Notes: a model not told the origin generated them from the letters alone. Numbered from the stretch's first letter, positions 1 through 6,384 are shown. The stretch: DNA of 7,887 nucleotides from Alphaproteobacteria bacterium (GCA_024279045.1 JAJRRZ010000019.1:1-7887); one strand, 5' to 3'. A program made the numbers and translations.

Positions 1-68
1 AAAGCACGCCAAGACCATTCCACGCCGCGAAAATGCCTCACGACAAGAAGCATTCACGGAGCTGTTCC

Positions 69-587
69 ATGACCCGTCTGCACGTCTGCAAGGGCGATAT
101 TACGAAACTGGAAGTGGACGCCATTGTCAACGCCGCTAACGCATCGCTACTTGGTGGTGGTGGGGTGGATGGCGCCATTCATCGCGCCGCCGGGCCAAAG
201 CTGTTAGAGGAATGCCGCCGCATAGGCGGCTGCCCCACCGGCGAGGCGCGCATCACCAGAGGATATGACCTGCCGGCGAAATGGGTGATCCACACCGTTG
301 GCCCCGTGTGGCGTGGCGGCGGCCACGGCGAAGATATGCTGCTGGCCTCGGCCTATCGCAATTCGCTGGCATTGGCTGCCGAACACGATGTGCGCTCCAT
401 CGCCTTTCCGGCCATTTCCACCGGTGTGTATGGCTTCCCGAAGCAACGTGCGGCGCGCATCGCGGTGGAAACCGTCAGGACTTTTCTTGGCACTCGGCCA
501 CATGATATTCAGGAAGTCATTTTTTGTTGCTTCGATGCTCCTTGCGTACAGGCGCATGAGCAGGCACTCGCCGAAAAGGCGGGCTGA
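69..587 (+). CDS. Macrodomain protein, probable O-acetyl-ADP-ribose deacetylase (MacroD/YmdB type)
   Basis: A single macrodomain of 172 residues, close to the usual size of stand-alone bacterial YmdB-like proteins. Visible motifs in order: GDIT at residues 9-12, NAAN at 21-24, the glycine-rich catalytic loop GGGVDGAIHRAAG at about 30-42 (D34 matches the catalytic Asp of MacroD-type enzymes), and the phosphate-binding loop ISTGVYGFP at 116-124. Family knowledge: such enzymes hydrolyse O-acetyl-ADP-ribose or remove ADP-ribose from acidic residues in the cytoplasm. Start choice: the frame has an earlier ATG at 33, and is open to the window edge, but the ATG at 69 has GGAG at 58-61 with 7-nt spacing and begins exactly at the family's usual N-terminus (MTRLHVCKGDIT). 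The next gene follows after 59 bases on the same strand. The domain is certain; the physiological substrate is inferred. Confidence 0.93.
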   Translation: MTRLHVCKGDITKLEVDAIVNAANASLLGGGGVDGAIHRAAGPKLLEECRRIGGCPTGEARITRGYDLPAKWVIHTVGPVWRGGGHGEDMLLASAYRNSLALAAEHDVRSIAFPAISTGVYGFPKQRAARIAVETVRTFLGTRPHDIQEVIFCCFDAPCVQAHEQALAEKAG

Positions 588-646
588 CAGGGCGAAATCG
601 TCATGGCTTCGCCACAGATAAGAAGGACATCAAGGAGGAGCGCAAC

Positions 647-1309
647 ATGGCCTTGTGGGTTGTTGTCGGTGCATCACGCGGCATCGGGCTGGAGATGGCG
701 CGGCAACTGCACGAACGCGGCGAGCAGGTAGTGGCCACCACGCGCCAACCCGCTACGGCATTGGCCAATACGGGAGTGGAAGTGGTGGATGGCGTCGATG
801 TCGCCGGCGATGATGGCCCTGCCCGGCTGGCCGAGGCGCTGCGTGGACGACGTGTCGATGCGCTGCTGTGCAACGCCGGCATACTGCGCTCTGATACCCT
901 GGCCACGCTGGATTTCGACAGCGCACTGCAACACTACCAGATCAACGCGCTCGGCCCCTTGCGCGTGGTGCGTGCGCTGCTGGACAATCTCGGCGAAGGC
1001 AGCCGCATCGGTATCATCACCTCGCGCGTCGGTTCGCTGAGCGACAATGCCTCCGGCGGCAACTACGCCTATCGCATGTCCAAGGCCGCAGCCAACATGG
1101 CGGCGAAGAACCTGTCCATAGAGCTGGCACCGCGCGGCATTGCCGTGGCGGCGCTGCATCCGGGTTATGTGCGCACCGACATGACACAGGGCCGCGGCAA
1201 CATCACCGCCGATGTCGCCGCGCGTGGCCTGATCATGCGCATGGACGCGCTGAACATGGACAACACCGGCAGCTTCTGGCATGCGGAAGGCTACGAACTC
1301 CCCTGGTGA
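647..1309 (+). CDS. Short-chain dehydrogenase/reductase, C-factor (CsgA)-like
   Basis: A complete 220-residue classical-type SDR with a Rossmann fold. The nucleotide-binding motif GASRGIG is at residues 8-14 and the structural NAG at 76-78. The active-site motif is Y142-x-x-x-K146 with a Ser at 130 (or 126) before it. It ends in GYELPW, a tail typical of the CsgA/C-factor/sniffer-like subgroup, which often lies close to the end of the active-site pocket. Arginines at R11 and R33 (after the second strand, where NAD enzymes carry Asp) suggest NADP(H). The substrate cannot be told from sequence. A strong ribosome-binding site, AAGGAGG at 632-638, lies 8 nt before the ATG. kdsD starts only 13 nt after the stop, so the two are probably co-transcribed, though no functional link to KDO synthesis is evident. 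Confidence 0.92.
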   Translation: MALWVVVGASRGIGLEMARQLHERGEQVVATTRQPATALANTGVEVVDGVDVAGDDGPARLAEALRGRRVDALLCNAGILRSDTLATLDFDSALQHYQINALGPLRVVRALLDNLGEGSRIGIITSRVGSLSDNASGGNYAYRMSKAAANMAAKNLSIELAPRGIAVAALHPGYVRTDMTQGRGNITADVAARGLIMRMDALNMDNTGSFWHAEGYELPW

Positions 1310-1322
1310 ATCGGGAACAGGC

Positions 1323-2354
1323 ATGAACACCCAGCACAATACCGCCGCAAGAGCAGCAACCGCCAGCGAAAGCGATCATATCCGTGTGGCGGTGGATACC
1401 ATCGACAAGGAAGCCGCCGGACTGCAGGCGCTGGCCGTTGCCCTGCGCGATGGCCTCGGCGCTTCATTCCACAAGGTGGTGGAACTGATGCTGGCAGCGA
1501 AGGGACGCATCATCGTCTCCGGCATCGGCAAGAGCGGGCACATCGGCAACAAGATCGCCGCAACCCTTGCATCCACCGGTACGCCGGCGCAATTCGTCCA
1601 CGCCACGGAAGCCGCGCATGGCGATCTGGGCATGATCACCCGTGATGACGTGATCCTGATGATTTCCAACTCCGGCAACACACCGGAACTGGTGCCGATG
1701 ATCGAATACGCCACGCGCAACCGCATTGCGCTGGTGGCCATCACCGCCAATGCCAACAGCACCCTGGGCCACCACGCCAACCACCTGCTGTTGTTGCCGA
1801 AGATGGAGGAAGCCTGCCTGCTGAAGCTGGCGCCCACCACCTCCACCACCATGCAGCTCGCGCTGGGCGATGCCCTGGCCATGGCGCTGATGCACGCGCG
1901 CAATTTCCAGCCGGACGACTTCGGCAAGCTGCACCCCGGCGGCAGCCTGGGTGCAATGCTCAAGCCCCTGCTGGAAGTGATGCATGGTGATGATGCATTG
2001 CCGTTGGCCACGCCGGACACGCCAATGAACAAGGCCCTGCTGGAAATGACCGGCAAGCGCTTCGGCACCCTGGGCATCGTCGATGACAAGGGCAGACTGG
2101 CGGGCATCATCACCGACGGCGATTTGCGCCGCGCCATGGAGCATCATCCCGACCTCATGCAGTTGCGGGCCGCAGAGGTGATGACACCAGATCCCTTCGT
2201 GATGCACCCGGACGAACCCGCCGGCAAGGCGCTGGCGAAAATGAACGAGCGCAAGATTACCGTGGTATTCGTGGTGGACGATGCCGGACGGCCCGTGGGC
2301 ATTGTGCACATTCATGACCTGCTGCGGCTGGAAGGCAAGCGCGCCAGCCGCTGA
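1323..2354 (+). CDS. kdsD: D-arabinose-5-phosphate isomerase (KpsF/GutQ family)
   Basis: 343 residues with an N-terminal SIS (sugar isomerase) domain at about 45-190 and two C-terminal CBS domains at about 222-275 and 285-340, the family architecture. It interconverts D-ribulose-5-phosphate and D-arabinose-5-phosphate, the first step to KDO for lipopolysaccharide, in the cytoplasm. Residues matching the E. coli KdsD catalytic set K59, E111, E152 and H193 all appear at a constant +11 offset: K70 in GIGKSGH, E122 in SGNTPEL, E163 in MEEACL and H204 in LHPGG. Start choice: an ATG at 1281 lies inside the preceding dehydrogenase gene; the ATG at 1323 has GGGAA at 1313-1317 and gives a length near that of E. 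coli KdsD (328). The CBS pair is probably regulatory. The paralogues GutQ and KpsF share the activity, so the symbol reflects the most likely housekeeping role. Confidence 0.95.
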   Translation: MNTQHNTAARAATASESDHIRVAVDTIDKEAAGLQALAVALRDGLGASFHKVVELMLAAKGRIIVSGIGKSGHIGNKIAATLASTGTPAQFVHATEAAHGDLGMITRDDVILMISNSGNTPELVPMIEYATRNRIALVAITANANSTLGHHANHLLLLPKMEEACLLKLAPTTSTTMQLALGDALAMALMHARNFQPDDFGKLHPGGSLGAMLKPLLEVMHGDDALPLATPDTPMNKALLEMTGKRFGTLGIVDDKGRLAGIITDGDLRRAMEHHPDLMQLRAAEVMTPDPFVMHPDEPAGKALAKMNERKITVVFVVDDAGRPVGIVHIHDLLRLEGKRASR

Positions 2355-2374
2355 GGCCAGCCCTCCTGGCGCGC
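2339..2374. other. Inverted repeat spanning the kdsD stop codon
   Basis: GCGCGCCAG at 2339-2347 and its exact complement CTGGCGCGC at 2366-2374 can form a 9-bp stem with an 18-nt loop that contains the kdsD stop codon. No run of T follows on either strand, so it does not look like a classical intrinsic terminator. It could stabilise the mRNA end or act as a weak terminator before the separate fur promoter. In GC-rich DNA an imperfect structure like this can also be chance. Confidence 0.35.
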
Positions 2375-2415
2375 TCCGCAACACGAGTCTCTCTTCGCGT
2401 TACGGAAAGCCCACA

Positions 2416-2443
2416 TTGCACCGGGGGGCAAACATGTTATATC
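2416..2443 (+). promoter_or_regulatory. Candidate sigma-70 promoter of the fur-type gene
   Basis: TTGCAC at 2416-2421 (a -35-like hexamer) and TATATC at 2438-2443 (a -10-like hexamer) are separated by 16 nt. They lie in the 108-base gap between kdsD and the fur-type gene, in the only locally AT-richer patch. Initiation would fall near 2450 and leave a leader of some 13 to 28 nt, depending on the start codon. Recognised by eye only. Confidence 0.35.
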
Positions 2444-2462
2444 GGCGGCAGGACAACCGGCC

Positions 2463-2924
2463 ATGCATGGGGGCGGCATGCCTGCACGCGACCATAACGA
2501 AACCCTGAACTTCATCGAACAGGCCTGTGCCGAGAAAGGCATGCGCATGACCGGCCAGCGCCGCGTCATCGCCCGCGTGATTGCCGAATCCACCGACCAC
2601 CCGGACGTGGAAGAGCTGCACCGCCGCGCCACTGCCATCGACCCGGGCATTTCCATCGCCACGGTCTATCGCACGGTGAAATTGTTCGAGGACGCGGGCA
2701 TCCTGCAACGCCACGAGTTCGGCGATGGCCGTGCCCGCTACGAACCGGCCAACGAGGAACATCACGACCACCTCATCGACCTGAACAGTGGCGAGGTCAT
2801 CGAATTCACCTCGCCGGAGATCGAGGAACTGCAACGCCAGATCGCCAAGAAACTGGGTTACAAGCTGGTCGATCATCGCCTGGAGCTTTACGGCGTGAAG
2901 CTCGACCGTGAAGATAACAAGTGA
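2463..2924 (+). CDS. fur: Fur-family metal-responsive transcriptional regulator (alphaproteobacterial Fur/Mur type)
   Basis: 153 residues: an N-terminal winged helix (about 14-95, with the recognition region ISIATVYRTVKLF at 63-75) and a C-terminal metal-binding dimerisation domain. Likely regulatory-metal ligands are kept: H46 and H53 in the DNA-binding domain region, the HHDH cluster at 100-103, E114, E121/E122 and H138 in VDHRLELYG. The CxxC pair that binds structural zinc in E. coli Fur is absent: the equivalent stretch reads DLNSG (106-110), and the only cysteine is C22. This is the known state of alphaproteobacterial Fur/Mur proteins, which sense manganese or iron. The closing YKLVDHRLELYGV is also characteristic of that group. 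Two starts are possible: ATG 2463 (AGGA at 2450-2453, 9-nt spacing) and ATG 2478 (preceded by a G-rich stretch); the domain begins after both. Whether it answers to iron or manganese cannot be read from sequence, so the symbol could equally be mur. Confidence 0.93.
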   Translation: MHGGGMPARDHNETLNFIEQACAEKGMRMTGQRRVIARVIAESTDHPDVEELHRRATAIDPGISIATVYRTVKLFEDAGILQRHEFGDGRARYEPANEEHHDHLIDLNSGEVIEFTSPEIEELQRQIAKKLGYKLVDHRLELYGVKLDREDNK

Positions 2925-2956
2925 AGGCGATTGATCATCCCTGTGCGGTTTCCGCC

Positions 2957-3664
2957 TCACGCACGTGGCTCTCCATCCTCCCGTGGCAAATGCGCCAACA
3001 GCACCCCATGCCCTGCGCCGATGCGCAGCTTCAACGGCCCTCCCCGAGCAACATTGGACAACGGCCTGCTGTCGCCAAAGGGCAGCGTCTCGCCACGCAA
3101 TGGCCAGCGCGCGCCGCTCAGATGCACATCGTGCAATGACTCGAATCCCAGCAGCGAGAATGTCGTGCCACGTGGCAAATCGATGACATGCTCTCCCGGC
3201 CCCAGCCCGTGCGCTTCCTCCAGCCCGCTGCTGGCCAGCGCCGCGATGCCGCGGCGGGTCAGATCGGCCAGGTGCAACAGGTGCATCACGGCATGATCGC
3301 TGCGCGCGCCGCCCAACGCGCCGACCAGCAGCAGCCGCTGCGCGCCCTGCTCGAGTGCATGCTCGATGGCCAGCGCGCCGTCGGTCATGTCCTTGTCTGC
3401 CGGATGAACAATGCGCGGCACGTCCTCATGCCGGGCCAGCAGCGCCGCATCGGCGGAATCGAAATCGCCTATCAACACCTCCGGCGATACACCCAGCACC
3501 TCGGCATGACGCAACCCGGCATCCGCAGCCACCACGCGCGCGTCCGCCAATTGCCGCCGCAGCCGCGCCGTCGGCCTCAGCTCTCCGGCCAGCAGCACGG
3601 CCCAGCTAGTCCCGCCGGGCCTTTCCCGGATATCGAAAGCTTCATCACGCATGCTGCCGAACAT
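2957..3664 (-). CDS. Thiamine pyrophosphokinase
   Basis: 235 residues. The enzyme transfers pyrophosphate from ATP to thiamine to give the cofactor thiamine diphosphate in the cytoplasm. Motifs in order: AADAG at 46-50 (family ADGG), IGDFDS at 65-70 (metal and ATP binding), KDMTD at 91-95, GGARSDH at 118-124, and SN at 203-204 in the C-terminal thiamine-binding domain that forms the dimer interface. Everything expected of the family is present. The gene runs opposite to fur and ends 32 bases from it. The start is uncertain: ATG at 3664 and ATG at 3652 are both in frame, an in-frame stop lies a few codons upstream, and neither ATG has a good Shine-Dalgarno sequence. It may share a transcript with purA, 230 bases upstream on the same strand. 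The symbol thiN or tnr is used for this family, and I leave it blank. Confidence 0.9.
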   Translation of the reverse strand: MFGSMRDEAFDIRERPGGTSWAVLLAGELRPTARLRRQLADARVVAADAGLRHAEVLGVSPEVLIGDFDSADAALLARHEDVPRIVHPADKDMTDGALAIEHALEQGAQRLLLVGALGGARSDHAVMHLLHLADLTRRGIAALASSGLEEAHGLGPGEHVIDLPRGTTFSLLGFESLHDVHLSGARWPLRGETLPFGDSRPLSNVARGGPLKLRIGAGHGVLLAHLPREDGEPRA

Positions 3665-3893
3665 GAGGCATGATGCGGATGGAAATCAAGCAGTCGTGAT
3701 CGGCAAGGCCGTCCTTGCGCCACGAGGCATTGGGTCCAGGACTCGCAAAAAGACATGGCAGATGCGTCATTTGCTCGAAAATCAGCGTTCTTTTGTCCGC
3801 CGGCAATGCCTGAAGGTATTTCCAGGAGTGCAAGAACGCCGAGATCAAGCATGAGCACCACAGATGAGGTGCAAATTCATGGGCCCGGATCAC
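3645..3893 (-). CDS. Doubtful small ORF between purA and thiamine pyrophosphokinase
   Basis: An 82-codon frame opening with GTG one base after the purA stop (TGA-T-GTG on the minus strand) and running 20 bases into the start of the thiamine pyrophosphokinase gene. In its favour: GAGG inside the last codons of purA lies 6 nt before the GTG, a good spacing for translational coupling, and the arrangement would make purA, this ORF and the kinase one tight operon. Against it: codon third positions are much less GC-rich than in the neighbours, the product (Cys- and His-rich, no membrane segment or motif) resembles no family I know, and the same stretch is open in other frames. Treat as hypothetical; the 230 bases 3665-3894 otherwise hold no recognisable feature. 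Confidence 0.22.
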   Translation of the reverse strand: MIRAHEFAPHLWCSCLISAFLHSWKYLQALPADKRTLIFEQMTHLPCLFASPGPNASWRKDGLADHDCLISIRIMPHVRQHA

Positions 3894-3894
3894 A

Positions 3895-5187
3895 TCAGTC
3901 CTCGAACGGATCCTTCACCAGGATGGTGTCCTCGCGCTCCGGCGAGGTGGAAACCAGCGTGATGGGGCACTCGATGAGCTCCTCGATATGGCGGATGTAT
4001 TTCACCGCCTGTGCCGGAAGATCATTCCACGAGCGCGCGCCATAGGTGCTTTCCTTCCAGCCCTCCATGGTCTCGTAGATGGGCTTCACCCGCTCCTGCG
4101 CGCCCTGCCCGGCGGGCAGGCGGTCGATGCGCTCGCCGTCCAGCTCGTAGCCGACGCAGATCTTCAGCTCATCAAAGCCGTCCAGCACGTCGAGCTTGGT
4201 AAAGGCAATGCCGTCCATGCCGGAGTTCTTCACCGCTTGGCGCACCAGCACCGCGTCGAACCAGCCGCAGCGCCGCGCACGGCCCGTAACGGTGCCAAAT
4301 TCATGCCCGCGCTCGGCAATGCGCTGACCTGTCTCGTCATCTAGCTCGGTGGGAAACGGCCCGGCGCCGACGCGCGTGGTGTAGGCCTTGGCGATGCCCA
4401 GCACGAATTCCAGCGTCGAGGGCCCCACGCCGGAGCCGGTGGCGGCATTGCCGGCGACGGTGTTGGAGCTGGTAACGAAGGGATAGGTGCCGTGATCGAT
4501 GTCGAGAAACGTGCCCTGCGCACCCTCGAACAGGATGCGCTTGCCAGCGCGCTTCTGTTCGTCCAGCAGAGCCCAGGCGGTGTCCATGTAGGGCAGGATC
4601 TTCGGGGCGATTTCCAGCAACTGATCGTAAAGCCGCTGCGCGTCTATTTCCTCCACGCCCAGCCCGCGGCGCAGCGGGTTGTGGTGCGCCAGCAAGCGCT
4701 CGATCTTGCGCGGCAGCGTGTCGGGGTTGGACAGGTCATAGACGCGAATGGCCCGCCTGCCCACCTTGTCCTCGTAGGCCGGGCCGATACCGCGCCCGGT
4801 GGTGCCAATCTTGCCCTTGCCGGCCAATTGCTCGCGCAGACCATCCAGCTCGCGGTGCAGCGGCAATATGAGGGTGGCATTCTCGGCAATGCGCAGGTTT
4901 TCGCGGCTTACCTCCACGCCCTGGCCGCGGATGCCGTCGATCTCCTCGGCCAGCTTCCACGGGTCGATGACCACGCCATTGCCGATGACCGCCATCTTGC
5001 CCGGACGCACGATGCCCGAGGGCAGCAGCGAGAGCTTGTAGGTAACGCCATCAATGACCAAGGTGTGCCCGGCGTTGGCGCCGCCCTGAAAACGCACCAC
5101 CACATCGGCGCGTTCGGAGAGCCAGTCGACAATCTTGCCCTTGCCCTCGTCGCCCCACTGCGCGCCAATCACCACCACGTTCGTCAT
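3895..5187 (-). CDS. purA: Adenylosuccinate synthetase
   Basis: 430 residues, the standard length. The enzyme joins IMP and aspartate using GTP to form adenylosuccinate, the first committed step from IMP to AMP. Signatures in order: GAQWGDEGKGK at 8-18 with catalytic D13, FQGGANAGHT at 33-42 with catalytic H41 (same numbering as E. coli PurA), GTTGRGIGPAYEDK at 128-141, the TRVGAGPFPTE loop at 271-281, FGTVTGRARRCGW at 297-309, and KLDVLDG at 331-337 (guanine recognition). All key residues are intact. The ATG at 5187 is preceded by GAGGGG and AGG a few bases upstream. The leader, shared with the divergent livH operon, carries a terminator-like hairpin and a short overlapping ORF (separate entries). 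Confidence 0.98.
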   Translation of the reverse strand: MTNVVVIGAQWGDEGKGKIVDWLSERADVVVRFQGGANAGHTLVIDGVTYKLSLLPSGIVRPGKMAVIGNGVVIDPWKLAEEIDGIRGQGVEVSRENLRIAENATLILPLHRELDGLREQLAGKGKIGTTGRGIGPAYEDKVGRRAIRVYDLSNPDTLPRKIERLLAHHNPLRRGLGVEEIDAQRLYDQLLEIAPKILPYMDTAWALLDEQKRAGKRILFEGAQGTFLDIDHGTYPFVTSSNTVAGNAATGSGVGPSTLEFVLGIAKAYTTRVGAGPFPTELDDETGQRIAERGHEFGTVTGRARRCGWFDAVLVRQAVKNSGMDGIAFTKLDVLDGFDELKICVGYELDGERIDRLPAGQGAQERVKPIYETMEGWKESTYGARSWNDLPAQAVKYIRHIEELIECPITLVSTSPEREDTILVKDPFED

Positions 5188-5312
5188 GGCCTGCCCCTCG
5201 CTGCAACAATCACAAGAAACGGCCCCGCAAGGCCTGCGGGGCCGCCCATCCTTCTAGCGCAACATCCGTCCCAAGGCCAGAGCGGAAAATCCACGCCGCC
5301 AGGCGCTCGCAT
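5184..5312 (-). promoter_or_regulatory. Possible purA leader ORF (42 codons), stop overlapping the purA start
   Basis: On the minus strand an ATG at 5312 opens a 42-codon frame that ends in TGA at 5186-5184, sharing ATGA with the purA start codon. An AGG lies 5 nt before the ATG. The frame reads straight through the hairpin at 5220-5244 and contains two tryptophans and two adjacent cysteines. A ribosome translating it would cover the hairpin and hand over to purA, which is the layout of a translation-coupled attenuator. The peptide itself is low-complexity (Gly, Ala, Pro, Arg) and may be a chance frame in GC-rich DNA. Confidence 0.2.
5220..5244 (-). terminator. Strong hairpin with U-rich tail in the purA leader (attenuator-like)
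   Basis: CGGCCCCGCA at 5220-5229 and TGCGGGGCCG at 5235-5244 form a perfect 10-bp stem with a 5-nt loop. Read on the minus strand, the stem is followed at once by TTTCTTGTG, the form of a Rho-independent terminator. On the plus strand no T-run follows. It lies 32 bases upstream of the purA start and points into purA, and no minus-strand gene is visible upstream that would need terminating. It is therefore either an attenuator in the purA leader or the remnant of a lost upstream gene. The structure is clear; the role is inferred. Confidence 0.6.
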
Positions 5313-5334
5313 ATGAACCTGGGGTAACCCTCGA

Positions 5335-5363
5335 TTTACGGACACATACTCCAAAGGTAGAAA
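5335..5363 (+). promoter_or_regulatory. Weak candidate promoter for the liv operon
   Basis: TTTACG at 5335-5340 and TAGAAA at 5358-5363 are 17 nt apart, each matching the sigma-70 consensus at four of six positions. They precede the palindrome at 5372-5385. The divergent gap 5188-5445 must carry promoters for both purA and livH, but no other hexamer pair stands out, and I see none convincing for purA. Confidence 0.22.
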
Positions 5364-5371
5364 TGATGAAA

Positions 5372-5385
5372 ATGATATGTATCAT
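5372..5385. promoter_or_regulatory. 14-bp palindrome, candidate operator before livH
   Basis: ATGATA at 5372-5377 and TATCAT at 5380-5385 are exact inverted repeats around a 2-base centre. They sit in an AT-rich patch 60 bases before the livH start and directly after the candidate -10. The size and position fit a repressor operator controlling the transporter operon. The core vaguely recalls Fur-box half-sites (ATGATA), but the match to the full Fur consensus is poor, and the regulator is unknown. Confidence 0.4.
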
Positions 5386-5445
5386 AGGTTGCATACTCGT
5401 GCGCTTTCATATTTCGAGCCGCTGATCAGCCAGGAGGAATCTCGG

Positions 5446-6384
5446 GTGCAGAACCTGCAACTGCTGCTGCAAGATCCTGCCTTCAGCATCCAGCTGTTGC
5501 TTGACGGCCTGTGGATCGGCGCGGTGCTCGCGCTGGCTGCCTTCGGCATGGCGCTGGTCTGGGGCGTGATGAACATCATCAACATCGCCCAGGGAGAATA
5601 TGTCATGCTTGGTGGTTTCATCACCCTGCTGGCGATGGATGCCGGCCTGCACCCGCTGTTCGGCATTCCGCTGGCGGCACTGGTGCTGTTCATGCTCGGC
5701 TGGGCACTCTACCGGCTGGTGATATGGCGCGTTGTCGAGGCCGACATTTCCATCTCGCTGCTGGCCACCTTCGGCATATCCATCATGCTGCAGCAACTGA
5801 TGAACACCGTCTTCGGAGCCAACGCGCGCACCGCGGAGAGCGGGCTGGGCATCTCTTTTCTGTTCGGCGGCATGGTAACCGTGCCACAGGCGAAGGTGCT
5901 GGCCTTCGTGCTGTCGTTCGCCATCTGTCTGGCGCTGTGGCTGTTCCTGAAGAAGGCGCGGCTGGGCCGGGCCATCCGCGCCACCGCGCACAACGCCCGC
6001 ACCGCGCGCATCATGGGCATCGACACCGACCAGGTATATGCCGCCACCCATGCCATCAACGCCGCACTGTGCGGCGTGGCAGGGGCGCTTGTGGTGATGG
6101 CCTGGTCCATCCACCCATACATGGGCCTGCCCCATACCCTGCGCTCGTTCATGATTGTCGTCGCCGCCGGACCGGGCAACCTGGCCAGCATCTTTACCGC
6201 CGGGCTGGGGCTGGGCGTGGTCGAGCAGTTCGCCGGTTTTCTGCTGGGCGCGGAGTTTCAGCTAGCCTTCCTCTTCCTGCTTCTGGTGGTGGTGCTGGTG
6301 GTGCGACAGACCAGCCTCGCCCACAAGCCCCAGTGCCTGAAATTGCCTGAAACAGGAAAAACCGGACGGAACCTGCCATCATGA
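5446..6384 (+). CDS. livH: Branched-chain amino acid-type ABC transporter permease, LivH family
   Basis: 312 residues, nearly all hydrophobic, with about eight membrane segments, the normal build of a LivH inner-membrane permease in the HAAT family. Motifs: the early conserved loop GVMNIINIAQGEYVMLGGF at 40-58 (family N-x-A-x-G-E) and the EAA-like cytoplasmic loop LGRAIRATAHNARTARIMGI at 173-192 that docks onto the ATPases. Start choice: an upstream in-frame ATG at 5377 lies inside the palindrome and adds a hydrophilic 23-residue extension unlike the family; GTG at 5446 has AGGAGG at 5432-5437 with 8-nt spacing and gives the usual N-terminus. It overlaps livM by ATGA. Such systems import branched-chain amino acids, but relatives carry urea, amides or aromatic acids, so the substrate is open. 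No substrate-binding protein gene lies upstream in the window. Confidence 0.93.
   Translation: MQNLQLLLQDPAFSIQLLLDGLWIGAVLALAAFGMALVWGVMNIINIAQGEYVMLGGFITLLAMDAGLHPLFGIPLAALVLFMLGWALYRLVIWRVVEADISISLLATFGISIMLQQLMNTVFGANARTAESGLGISFLFGGMVTVPQAKVLAFVLSFAICLALWLFLKKARLGRAIRATAHNARTARIMGIDTDQVYAATHAINAALCGVAGALVVMAWSIHPYMGLPHTLRSFMIVVAAGPGNLASIFTAGLGLGVVEQFAGFLLGAEFQLAFLFLLLVVVLVVRQTSLAHKPQCLKLPETGKTGRNLPS

Noticed and set aside
1..72. Possible 3' end of an upstream gene ending in TGA at 70-72, overlapping the macrodomain start as ATGA
   Set aside because: All three plus-strand frames are open from the window edge, and only about 23 codons are visible. The frame that ends at 70-72 has poor codon use, so no upstream gene can be assigned.
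591..613. Inverted repeat GGCGAA ... TTCGCC between the macrodomain and dehydrogenase genes
   Set aside because: Only 6 bp with an 11-nt loop and no T-run; too weak for a terminator and easily due to chance.
1464..2384. Minus-strand open frame (306 codons) opposite kdsD
   Set aside because: Gln/His-rich shadow of kdsD, whose SIS and CBS domains and catalytic residues are all intact on the plus strand.
2944..2956. Hairpin GCGG-TTT-CCGC in the gap between the convergent fur and thiamine genes, as a bidirectional terminator
   Set aside because: Four base pairs only and no flanking T-runs; not convincing as a terminator.
3703..3718. Short hairpin GCAAGG-ccgt-CCTTGC upstream of thiamine pyrophosphokinase
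   Set aside because: A 6-bp stem without a U-tract on either strand. It is not a TPP riboswitch: the conserved THI-box elements are not visible in this stretch.
4492..5316. Plus-strand open frame (274 codons) opposite purA
   Set aside because: Antisense to a fully conserved purA; low-complexity product with no family features.
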